Source: Podochytrium sp. JEL0797
Taxonomy: Eukaryota > Chytridiomycota > Chytridiomycetes > Chytridiales > Chytriomycetaceae
Assembly (NCBI GenBank): GCA_027596195.1
Contig: JADGJG010000706.1
Coordinates: 1 to 13,848, forward strand
Direction of reading: 5' to 3'
Length of the DNA: 13,848 nucleotides
Part shown: piece after piece, positions 1 through 7,473 of the stretch
Layout: the number at the start of each line of letters is the position of its first letter
How positions within the stretch are numbered: the stretch's first letter is position 1
Notes under the pieces: generated by a model
Seen by the model: the letters and a program-made list of their open reading frames with translations, nothing else
Database searches by the model: none
Told to the model about the DNA's origin: nothing
Program-made: the position numbers and the translations under genes

Positions 1-34
1 CAACCACACCAGCCGCCGGGGGTTTTGTTTTTTT

Positions 35-35
<1 letters not shown>

Positions 36-69
<34 letters not shown>
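36..69. repeat. 34-base poly-C homopolymer tract
   Basis: Thirty-four consecutive C on the plus strand are preceded by eight T (28-35). The tract is G34 on the minus strand, lying downstream of gene A. Tracts of this length are slippage-prone and hard to sequence, so the true length may differ and an assembly artefact is possible. Confidence 0.9.
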
Positions 70-235
70 TTGAAATGGTTGATTCTCAGGAAAAGTCAAC
101 GCGTCGCGAAACTTGAGTGCCCAGACGCACCCGTCCACGGGCGTTGGGGTGATGAGCACGAGTTTCATTTTAAAAATTGTTGTCTGTAGAGCGAATTCAA
201 GATGGCTTCAAACAGAGGCTACACATTTTTTAATA

Positions 236-241
236 TTTATT
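236..241 (-). terminator. Probable poly(A) signal of gene A
   Basis: On the minus strand AATAAA occurs about 25 nt after the stop codon of gene A, in an A-rich context. Position and match to the eukaryotic consensus make it the best 3'-end signal for this gene. Confidence 0.45.
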
Positions 242-266
242 TTTTGTTTTTCTTCTTCCTCCTCCT

Positions 267-1811
267 TCAAGTTCCGTAATCATTCTTAAGGTTACGCAAT
301 AAGCCTGACATGAAAACAGATGACTCCGCAGTCGTCCCAGACTCTGTCGTACCCAAGTATGAGCTTTGCGCGTGGTGGTTATCGAATTGCTGTTTGAATT
401 TGCCGTTGTGCAGTTGATCTGCGTCATGCGGTTCCCCTGCCAAGTCCCCGCGTCAGTCAAAAGAAGAAAAATAAAAACTATCTCACCCAAGTCCGCCCGC
501 AATCGATCCGACATGACCCCCAACAACGCAAACTGTTTGGATTCAAAAGTGCCGCTGGAGCCATTATTCGACGCGCCGTTGGAAGAGACGCTCTCTTGCA
601 ATTCCATCACTTCTCCGGGCTCCACGGACTGCGCCCTCAATGTGTTGGCTGCCGATTTGCCACCTCCTCCGCCCTCACCCGGTTTCCTCCCACCGGTCGC
701 ACTGGCTCCACCGAGAATGCCTCGAATCGTTGTGAATGTTGAAGAAACATGACGACTTGGAGCAGGAGGATCGTGAAGAAATGTGGGTGCAGGAGGCGGT
801 GGGATGTAGATAAAGTCGGGCCCGTTCGTGGCACTGTCGAGTCCGCCACTCGACGTGTCGTTGATTTGTGAATATTTGGGCTTCTGAAAGAAAAGGAACT
901 GGGAATAATTGAAGGCTCTAGAGTCTTGCGGGTTGGTTTTGTGGCTGGCAGTTGTAGATTCGTTGTGGCGACTGCGGCGTGAGCGGCAGAAGAGGAATCC
1001 CAAGAAACATGCCACCGAGACCATGAATGCAAAAAGCCCGCTATATGCCACAATGCTGATGGATGACACAGTATCCGGCGGAGCTTGGGGTACTGGAGGT
1101 ACTGGAGAAGTTGTTTCTGGGCGCTGCATGGAAGTCGAGATTTGCGTCGCGATTGAATTTTGAGCGGCGTGCGGACCCGTTGGAACGGAATGCGTCTCTG
1201 TTGCAGCAGCGATAATTTGATTGATATCCGATCCTGCAACAGCGGCGATCTGATTGCTCTCCGATATTGCTTGTGGGACGGGTGGGGGTGGAGTCGGAAG
1301 GGGTGCTATTGCCACGGGTGGGGGAGATGTTGTCGCGGGTGGGGGGGATATTGCCACGGGTGGGGGAGGTGGTGATAATGAAGTCGTTGGAACCGCACCC
1401 GAGAACACTGACCACGTGAGAACGCCACTCACATATCCACCGCAAGGTGACTTGCTTACTCCGTCACTGCCTAACCACGCCACGTTAAAATGATCTGTCA
1501 AGATAATGAAATTGGGGGTCCTTAATACCTGGGCAAAAGAGCGGACATCGACCCACCTGGGGAATCGTCCCCATGGGCAGTGCGGTCAAGCAAGCACAGA
1601 CAAAACTGTTGGTATCTGGTGCTGCCGGTGCAACAAGCGCGAATCCTTGGCTGCTGCAATGTGAAAAGCAACCTTGCATCGTCCCTCCGGGAATCACGTT
1701 CGCGAGGGAGATAGACTTTGGGGCTGCCATAGGAGGGATATACACGCATTGATTTGCAACAAGGTCTGCAGCAGCAAATGGCAAGAGGAGAGCGATCAGG
1801 CGTATTATCAT
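267..1811 (-). CDS. WSC-like domain membrane protein A (tandem paralogue, closest to B)
   Basis: Predicted 478-residue type I membrane protein from three exons: 1811-1529, 1470-487 and 436-267. Residues 1-16 are a hydrophobic signal peptide. Cysteines at 22, 48, 52, 72, 74, 89, 93 and 104 form an eight-Cys WSC-like domain ending in CGG. A proline-rich stalk (about 128-161) and a Ser/Thr-rich part lead to a membrane helix (about 232-255) followed by RSRRSR. The tail carries KPKYSQINDTSSGG, LLGVMSDRLRADL and SSVFMSGLLRN near the C terminus. Yeast Wsc proteins of this layout sense wall stress and signal through Rom2/Rho1; the same role here is inference. I chose the ATG at 1811 because it begins the signal peptide as in gene B; an upstream in-frame ATG at 1856 would leave only about 18 nt after the stop of B. 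The first acceptor was chosen at 1471/1472 because it restores the paralogue spacing to the eighth Cys. Confidence 0.85.
1311..1373 (-). repeat. Three 21-bp tandem repeats coding the Pro-rich stalk of gene A
   Basis: Three consecutive 21-bp units (1311-1331, 1332-1352, 1353-1373) share the core CGGGTGGGGG on the plus strand. On the coding strand they give seven-residue units of the type S-P-P-P-V/A-A/T-x. A related G-rich stretch continues to about 1277. The repeat explains how the stalk can change length in steps of seven residues. The G runs lie on the template strand and could form a quadruplex. Confidence 0.75.
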
Positions 1812-1861
1812 AATGTGGGCTTGTGAATTTGAAGTATTTGATTGAAAAAATTTCACAAAAC

Positions 1862-1870
1862 ATATATATA
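1862..1870 (-). promoter_or_regulatory. TATA-like element upstream of gene A
   Basis: On the minus strand TATATATAT lies 51-59 nt before the ATG of gene A and immediately after the stop codon of gene B. Only 63 nt separate the two genes, so the core promoter of A must lie in this interval or inside the 3' end of B. The assignment rests only on sequence and position. Confidence 0.4.
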
Positions 1871-1874
1871 TTTT

Positions 1875-3438
1875 TTATGTTGTTCTATTCTGAGCATAAT
1901 CTAGTGCATCATTCTTCAAATTACGCAAAAGCCCGGACATGAAAACAGAAGACTCTGCCGTCGTCCCCGACTCAGTCGTACCGAGATACGAACTTTGCGG
2001 ATATGGATTGTGAAGGAATTTTTGCTGCTTCTCTTTCCCACTGTGCAATTGTTCAAACTGGTCTCGCCCTGATCAAGAAAGAGAAAAGTCAGCCGCCACG
2101 AAACACAGGCATCAACGCCAAAAAAATCTCACCCAGATCCGCGCGAAGTTGATTCGGCATTACACCCAACATGGCAAACTGTTTCTTCTCCGAAATATCA
2201 GACCGCCCCGTCCCACTCGACCCACTCGACGAAAAACTCTCCTGCAACTCCACCACCTCCCCGGGACCCGTATCCACCGCTTTCAACGTGTTGCTCGACT
2301 TCTTGCCTCCTCCAATCAAGTTATGTGTCGACTTGTTGCCACCTTCCACGGCACCGAGGGCCCCGCGGAACTTGCTGGACGTGGATTTCGACGGTGGCTG
2401 ACGCATCACGGGCACGTCGTACACGGATGGAGGCGGGTGTGGGATATATATAAAGTCAGGCCCATTGTTGCCGCTACTGAGCCCGCCACTCGACGTGTCG
2501 TCGATTTGCGAATATTTCGGCTTCGAGTTGAGGTTAAGGAAATTGGAGTACGCGCGGAAGGTTCGTCTGTTTGGGGCGCTGGTTGGGTGTTCGCTGTGGT
2601 ATCGAAGGTTGAACCGCCAAAATGCGCAGTAGCAGCAGAGTGTGGCGAGGAAGGCTGCACTCGCTGCGATAGCTGCGATTGCGATCCATGAGAGTCCGCC
2701 TCCGCCTGATTCATTTCCTGCAGGTTGTGTGGTTGTTGTTGTGGTGGTGGATGTTTGGATTGCATGAGAAGGTTCGGTGGCACTCGCACTGGGGCTTGCA
2801 GAAGTAAAAGTTGGTGATGTTTGGACATGCGCGGATGGCGCCGAGTCCGAAGTCGGTTGAAGAATGGGATCGATTGCTGTCGTGACGATGGGTTGCGGTG
2901 GTTGGGGTGGTTGGGATGGCTGTGTTGCTGGTGGTGGTGGCGGGGGTGGGGCGATTGCTGTTGTTGGCGGAACGGCGATCGATGTTGCGGGAGATGGGAT
3001 CACAATCGGAAGTTGCTGCGAGAACGCGGACCACGAGAGTATCCCGGTATTTTGATCGATTCCACCACAGTAACTTGCAACCGAGCCATCGCCCCCTACC
3101 CGGGTGATTTAGTAATGGGGAGATGGGGGAGAAAAGGGAGATTCACCATTGCAGTTCAAGTTGCACGTCCTCAGCGGTTGCATTGTTGCTGCCATTGGAA
3201 GTTGCGACGTACAGGAGCATTGAAAGGTCCACCGCTGTGGCCATGAAACAGGGGCGACAAGGGCAATGCCAACACCGTTGCAGAGGTCAAAACACGCCTG
3301 AATCGTCATTGCCGGGATCTGGGTGAGGGGACCAGGGACTAATGAGGTTGGTATCGTTACGCATGCGCTGGCCAGGAGATCTGCAGCAGCCAATGGCAGG
3401 AGAAGTGCGGAAATCAAGAAGGCCAATTTTGAAATCAT
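1875..3438 (-). CDS. WSC-like domain membrane protein B (tandem paralogue, closest to A)
   Basis: Predicted 482-residue type I membrane protein from exons 3438-3147, 3095-2133 and 2068-1875; introns are 51 and 64 nt. It has a signal peptide (1 to about 20), eight WSC-like cysteines at 26, 49, 53, 74, 76, 92, 96 and 107 ending in CGG, and a stalk with Pro/Gln-rich (about 140-168) and Thr/Ser-rich parts. The membrane helix (about 232-256) is followed by a 226-residue tail. The tail shares with A the blocks KPKYSQIDDTSSGG, NGPDFIYIP, LGVMPNQLRADLG and the C-terminal SSVFMSGLLRN signature. The second intron has a clear GCTGAC branch point and an ATCAG acceptor that restores alignment with A. The likely role is a wall or surface sensor by analogy with fungal Wsc proteins; the ligand and partner are unknown. 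Confidence 0.87.
2900..2914 (+). other. Thrombin-aptamer-like G-quadruplex motif
   Basis: GGTTGGGGTGGTTGG on the plus strand differs at one base from the well-known 15-mer thrombin-binding aptamer, which folds as a two-tetrad antiparallel quadruplex. More G runs follow up to about 2955. The motif is a by-product of Pro/Gln codons in the stalk of gene B and lies on its template strand. Confidence 0.5.
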
Positions 3439-3510
3439 GTGGGAATTTTTTTTTTAATCTCCCTTCTTCTTTCGTTTGCCCGTTCTCCCGTTCTTTCTTT
3501 CTTTTTTCTC

Positions 3511-3520
3511 ACTTATAAAT
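3511..3520 (-). promoter_or_regulatory. TATA-like element upstream of gene B
   Basis: ATTTATAAGT on the minus strand lies about 75 nt before the ATG of gene B. A purine-rich AGAAAGAAAGAA stretch and an A-run sit between it and the ATG. Position and composition suit a core promoter; nothing else supports it. Confidence 0.4.
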
Positions 3521-3716
3521 TTCCCTGGAAGATGACAGGTATCTACTTCGTGTTGTCGCTCTCGAGGGTCCTCAAAAGCCCTCTCGTCAAAACCTCAGAC
3601 TTTGCATTCACTTTTTTAACGAGCTTTTTAATACTTAAACGAATTGGGAGGAGGTAGTGCTACTGGTTTCATTTTTCCTTTATGAAGCCGGTTATTGACC
3701 ATTTCGAGAAAGTTGA

Positions 3717-3860
3717 TTAAAATCCAAGCTTCACACGTGCGCCACTCAACCACTTTTTTGATACCAGGGGTGCAAGATGAAATCCTGGATATGAGCCTTT
3801 TGCACTACTCGTGATATTGCTAAGTACTTCCATATAAGGTCCGTGACTCGATGCGCTCGA
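3717..3860 (-). pseudogene. Possible decayed WSC-domain fragment
   Basis: A minus-strand frame contains F-H-L-A-P-L-V-S-K-K-W-L-S-G-A-R. This lines up loosely with F-V-L-I-A-P-L-A-T-N-Q-K-S-F-Q-C-A-C of gene D, with both cysteines replaced by residues one base change away (TGC to GGC, TGT to CGT). There is no signal peptide or matching flanking cysteine. This may be chance similarity in a low-information stretch. Confidence 0.15.
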
Positions 3861-4012
3861 AGACCCTAATTTCTCCTCGTTTGGGTGCTTGCTCGACATT
3901 CGGTTCAAACGGTGCACTGTTCTTCCTCTTTACTTTATACAAAACTTTTTATCTCTATAAATGCGTAAAAAATGGAGATTAAAAAAGAGAAAAACGAATG
4001 GAAGTTGTCCTC

Positions 4013-5435
4013 TCACAGCGGCAACGCCTCCACCGCAGCGTTGTGCGCGAACCCCTGCATAAACACCGAAGACTCTGCCCGACTCAAATTCGAATCGCGT
4101 CCACCACCGCCCACATACAACACAGAAGACAACCTCGACAACCGCAACGAAGACATCACCGTTTGGGCGCTAACTGGTTCCGGTGAAGCGATCGCCGAAG
4201 AAACAACCGTACTTCTCGACGAGCTTCTGAAAGATCCGTGAGACAGAATGGAGAGCACGTCAAACGGCAATCGAGCAGGAGATTTCGGTGGTGGCGTGAA
4301 CTCCTCGCGAATGTTTGTCAACGAGAACAGCAGCGTGTTGGGCATGGATCCCAAAGTGGGTGCTTGCTTGCTGTGACTTGAGGCCGTCTGGCTCATTGCA
4401 TCGTCCAAAATGGGGGCGGAGGGTCTCGTGAAGGAGGTCGCTAGCCCGTGAAAACTCTTTGTGGAAAACAGGCTGCGCGTGGTTGTCGATTTCAAGTCAA
4501 AGTTTTCAAGGTGGCTCTGCGCGGTACCACCAAAACTTGCTGCGGGTATGGGTGACGCGGGTGGCGCCAGTGATTGAATCACGTTCAGCCGAGGAAGCGA
4601 TGCGAAGGGATCTCTGTCATCCTCATTGTCCATACATTTTTGAGCAGATACGGTTTGAAGGCTGTCAGGAACAGAATCGTTGCTGCTGCGCTGGCGTCGG
4701 ACCACAGCGGCGCCAACTGTTAGCACAACGAACGCCCCCAAAATTCCAACACCAATGAAAGCAGGAGAAGATGGGGAAGAAGAATCCGGAGTATTTGTCC
4801 CAGCGAGTGGTGCTAGCGGAAGCACTGGATTGGCAGTTGGAATTGGCAGGTTGGTCGGAGGTTTGGCGGCGATTGGAACTGTTGCAGATGAAGCAATAGA
4901 ATTTGCAGCCGAAATAGTTGGATTTTGCTGGAGTGTGACAGCTGCAGTCTGAAGAGGTTGGGGGCTGGGCAGAAAGGTAGTAGCGGGTACAGCCGGGGCA
5001 AGTTGAACTTCGGCTTGGGCAATGGGAGCGATCCGTGATCCGTACGCGCTCCAAGCAATTGAACCACCATTCCATCCACCGCAAAATGGGGCATGGGTTG
5101 GAATTGAGGATCTGATGATAAGGGTTTGTCATGGGTTCTCATGTGTTTGTCACGTGCGAGGAAAGGAATTGTTCTCACCCAGGACACGGCACGTTGCAAC
5201 GAGCTGATGCTGCAGCAGAGGGCAAGCTTGTAGGGCAGCTGCATTGGAACTGCCACTGGTCCCCTTGGAATCCAGGAGAAATCACAGCCAAGGAAAGTGG
5301 TCCACATTGCTGCTGGCACAGCTCCGGTGTCGCGCTCCAGAGCACAGTGGCATCAGAAGGTACCAAGGGAAACGTGTAGCAGCCGAGCGATTGGCTCACG
5401 GCGGACTGAGCAAGCACCAAAAGCAAGAAGAACAT
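4013..5435 (-). CDS. WSC-like domain membrane protein C
   Basis: Predicted 451-residue type I membrane protein from exons 5435-5179 and 5111-4013 (67-nt intron). It has a signal peptide (1 to about 15) and eight WSC-like cysteines at 19, 40, 44, 65, 67, 80, 84 and 96, then CGG. An Ala/Pro/Thr/Ser stalk leads to a membrane helix (about 204-223) followed by RRQR and a Ser-rich tail. The tail has a weak form of the LG-x-M block (LGSMPNTLLFSL) and ends with SRAESSVFMQGFAHN, the C-terminal signature of the array. Unlike A and B it has no second intron before this signature. Its WSC intron sits one base later in the codon frame (phase 2) than in A, B and D; retention would meet a stop at once. The function is inferred as a surface sensor. 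Confidence 0.85.
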
Positions 5436-5600
5436 CCGCTGCTTGTCAAGTCACAATTTTTTTTCTCCTGCTCTGACGGCAGAGGTTGTGTCTTTTGTGG
5501 GACTACCCATGATTTGACTGGGGTACCAATCCTCCACAGAACGACACTGCGCTTGGAACACTGAAAGCTAATCAATTTTTATATTGGATTATTATTTTTT

Positions 5601-5612
5601 GCATTTATTCGC
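5601..5612 (-). terminator. Poly(A)-signal block of gene D
   Basis: GCGAATAAATGC on the minus strand contains AATAAA 8 nt after the stop codon of gene D. The same 12-mer occurs downstream of the BZW gene at 8151-8162. Confidence 0.45.
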
Positions 5613-5617
5613 AAAAA

Positions 5618-7231
5618 TCAGTTGCTAAGTCTCGAAAAGCGCCCTTCCTGCTCAAACTTTGCGTTCAACACGAGATTTTTCGCAAGCCCGTTCATGTAAA
5701 CCGAAGAAGCTGTGCGGCTTTGAGTCCTCGATCTCGGAATCAGAATCGACGACGCGTTGGAACTCACAGCCGACCTTCTCGACGAAGTTGTAGTGAACGA
5801 CGCACCCTTCATCCTCCTTGACCGCCTGGCTCGCGGGGGAGCCGACAGCGTGCGGAGGGAGGGATTGTCAACCGCTTCTTCAGCAATGGTGGAACAGGTG
5901 CCAAGCTGCTTGTGACGTAGAGGTACTTCTGGGTCGTCAGGAATGGTTGGTAACGAGTGAAGCAAGTCCGTCTTGAGTCCATCTGCCATCATTCCCAGTG
6001 GACGAAGGGTGGAGGCACTACTTCCACCGCTATAGGAACCGGTTTCGGTAGAGTTGTTGCGACTCGTGATGGTCTTGGAAGCGGCACCGAATCGAAACAG
6101 GTGGGTGGACGCCAACTCGGACTTGGAGTAACCGTCGGTACCCATATCAATCAGAGATTTTGCGTCACTGTAGTTTTCTCCTCCTCCGGATTCGTAGTCC
6201 ATCGAACGACTGCTGCTGGGCGATTGGGGGTGAAGACGGTTTCTCGTTCGTCGGCTGAGACGAAACACGGTAGCCACGCCAACAAGCAGAAGCGCGGCAC
6301 CACCAATCCCGCCTCCAAGCATGGCCGGGGAAACCTTTGGATTTGAAGTGGATGAAGCAGAGACGTTTCCAGTCGCTTGCGGGTGGACATCCATGATAAC
6401 CGGAGCCTTTAACTGCGAGATAGATTTAGTCGGCGCCTCGATTATGGTCGAGGGCAATACTGCTGTTGGCTCAATGGTTGGAGTAGAAGTTGTTGAAGTG
6501 GCTTGCGTCGCTGCAGAATTATTTTCCGTCTGAGATTCCATGAAGGGGGGCGGTTGTTGCTGCACTGGAGCTTGCTGAGACTGCTGCGGTTGCTGCGGGT
6601 TTTGCTGTTGCTGCTGTTGTTGTTGCTGTGCCTGTGTCTGCGGCTGCACCTGCTGTTGCGATTGTTGTTGCGACTGTTGAGCCACAGTTTGAATCAAGTC
6701 AAGTTGCTGACTGGCAATCTTGGCAGCCGTAAGAGGGGGTGTCGTTGTCAAAGATATAGATTTAGCTGATGTAGATGTAGACATTTGCCTCTGAGAAGGA
6801 GTGGGTTGACTCGTGATTTGGTTTTTGTTCTTCATTGCGATCGGATATCCGGACCACGCAATCTGCGTCCCGACAATGCCTCCACACATGGAACTCCCAC
6901 CACCTGAGAATACAGTTAGTCTTTGAACGGAGGGGGAGAAAAAACCATGCAATAACATACCAGGGCAAGCCTGCTTGCACCCGATCGATGAAGGTGGGAA
7001 AGCACTCGCCACCGCGAGGGAGCTGCAAGCGCATTGGAAACTTTTCTGGTTCGTTGCAAGTGGGGCAATGAGAACAAAGGATGCATCGGAGCATGAATCA
7101 GTGCAGGCGGCGAGCGACATGGAAGTGGACGTGAGGGAGATTGATGGCGGGGTGGTAATGGTGAAGCAACTGGAGGCGGCTTGACTCTCTGCGCGTTGGA
7201 AGAGGGCTAGCGCGAGAAGCAATGCATACAT
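5618..7231 (-). CDS. WSC-like domain membrane protein D with a glutamine-rich stalk
   Basis: Predicted 518-residue type I membrane protein from exons 7231-6961 and 6903-5618. It has a signal peptide (1 to about 16) and eight WSC-like cysteines at 22, 43, 47, 67, 69, 85, 89 and 97, then CGG. The stalk is Thr/Ser-rich, then strongly Gln-rich (about 166-207), then Thr/Ser/Pro-rich. A Gly/Ala/Leu/Val membrane helix (about 285-304) precedes RLSRRTR. The tail carries LGMMADGLKTDL, several RRSRR-like basic clusters and the C-terminal signature SRTASSVYMNGLAKN. The 57-nt intron is a multiple of three and stop-free, so an unspliced reading also stays open; the CTAAC branch point, CAG acceptor and paralogue spacing favour splicing. 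The role is inferred as a wall or surface sensor. Confidence 0.87.
   Translation of the reverse strand: MYALLLALALFQRAESQAASSCFTITTPPSISLTSTSMSLAACTDSCSDASFVLIAPLATNQKSFQCACSSLAVASAFPPSSIGCKQACPGMLLHGFFSPSVQRLTVFSGGGSSMCGGIVGTQIAWSGYPIAMKNKNQITSQPTPSQRQMSTSTSAKSISLTTTPPLTAAKIASQQLDLIQTVAQQSQQQSQQQVQPQTQAQQQQQQQQQNPQQPQQSQQAPVQQQPPPFMESQTENNSAATQATSTTSTPTIEPTAVLPSTIIEAPTKSISQLKAPVIMDVHPQATGNVSASSTSNPKVSPAMLGGGIGGAALLLVGVATVFRLSRRTRNRLHPQSPSSSRSMDYESGGGENYSDAKSLIDMGTDGYSKSELASTHLFRFGAASKTITSRNNSTETGSYSGGSSASTLRPLGMMADGLKTDLLHSLPTIPDDPEVPLRHKQLGTCSTIAEEAVDNPSLRTLSAPPRARRSRRMKGASFTTTSSRRSAVSSNASSILIPRSRTQSRTASSVYMNGLAKNLVLNAKFEQEGRFSRLSN
6556..6680 (-). repeat. Glutamine-codon repeat (CAG/CAA) in gene D
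   Basis: On the coding strand this stretch is mostly CAA and CAG codons, with up to nine Gln in a row, interspersed with Pro, Ser and Val. Mixed CAA/CAG usage lowers slippage compared with a pure repeat. It forms part of the extracellular stalk, where most fungal Wsc proteins carry Ser/Thr-rich sequence instead. Confidence 0.75.
6904..6960 (-). other. In-frame, stop-free 57-nt intron of gene D
   Basis: The intron begins GTATGTTATT and ends ACTGTATTCTCAG, with a GACTAAC branch point. Its length is 19 codons with no stop in the gene frame. Retention would insert 19 residues between the seventh and eighth cysteines of the WSC-like domain. Confidence 0.75.
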
Positions 7232-7473
7232 GTGGGTTTATTTCGAGGGAAGAGGCAATGAAAATGACGGGTGATGGACTCGTTCACACGTTTGGAAAAT
7301 TTAATAACTTCTCCATCTTTCTTTCATCTCTCTGCGAATGACAACGCCATCATTTTCTTTTCTTTTCTTCCTTCTTTCTCACTCACATTTTGTTCTTAAC
7401 AAACAAGTCTTTTTTTCTCGTTTGGTTTTCCCCAAATTTTTTGTACAATTCAAATAAATTCTTTACTTTCCTC

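Larger units (their letters stand above)
1..266. other. Left-edge non-coding stretch downstream of gene A
   Basis: This stretch lies beyond the stop codon of gene A. It holds a T-run followed by a long C tract, a short reading frame on the minus strand that faintly resembles part of a WSC domain (reported as a finding), and an A/T-rich 3' flank of gene A. I see no convincing gene or RNA gene in it. Confidence 0.5.
3439..4012. other. Intergenic region between genes C and B
   Basis: This 574-nt interval holds the 3' flank of gene C and the promoter of gene B. The B-proximal side is pyrimidine-rich on the plus strand. A 66-codon frame on the minus strand (3717-3917) has no signal peptide, membrane helix or cysteine pattern; it may be a decayed WSC segment (see findings). 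I find no tRNA-like box pair and no convincing gene. Confidence 0.5.

Noticed and set aside
437..486. Later acceptor (GACGCAG) for the second intron of gene A
   Set aside because: It also keeps frame, but the GGCAG acceptor lies at a better distance from the CTGAC branch point and aligns the tail with gene B.
230..1501. Single-exon reading of gene A with a different C terminus
   Set aside because: The frame runs through the second intron. The alternative end has no match to the paralogues, whereas splicing recovers the conserved C-terminal signature.
1495..1528. A 34-nt first intron in gene A using the TTGACAG acceptor
   Set aside because: It keeps frame but puts 18 residues between cysteines 7 and 8. 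The TTAG acceptor at 1471-1472 gives a 58-nt intron with a TTTAAC branch-like site and a spacing of 10, as in gene B.
2149..3246. Plus-strand open frames opposite gene B
   Set aside because: They are Trp/Gly/Arg-rich mirror images of Pro-rich coding sequence, with no domain and no paralogue support.
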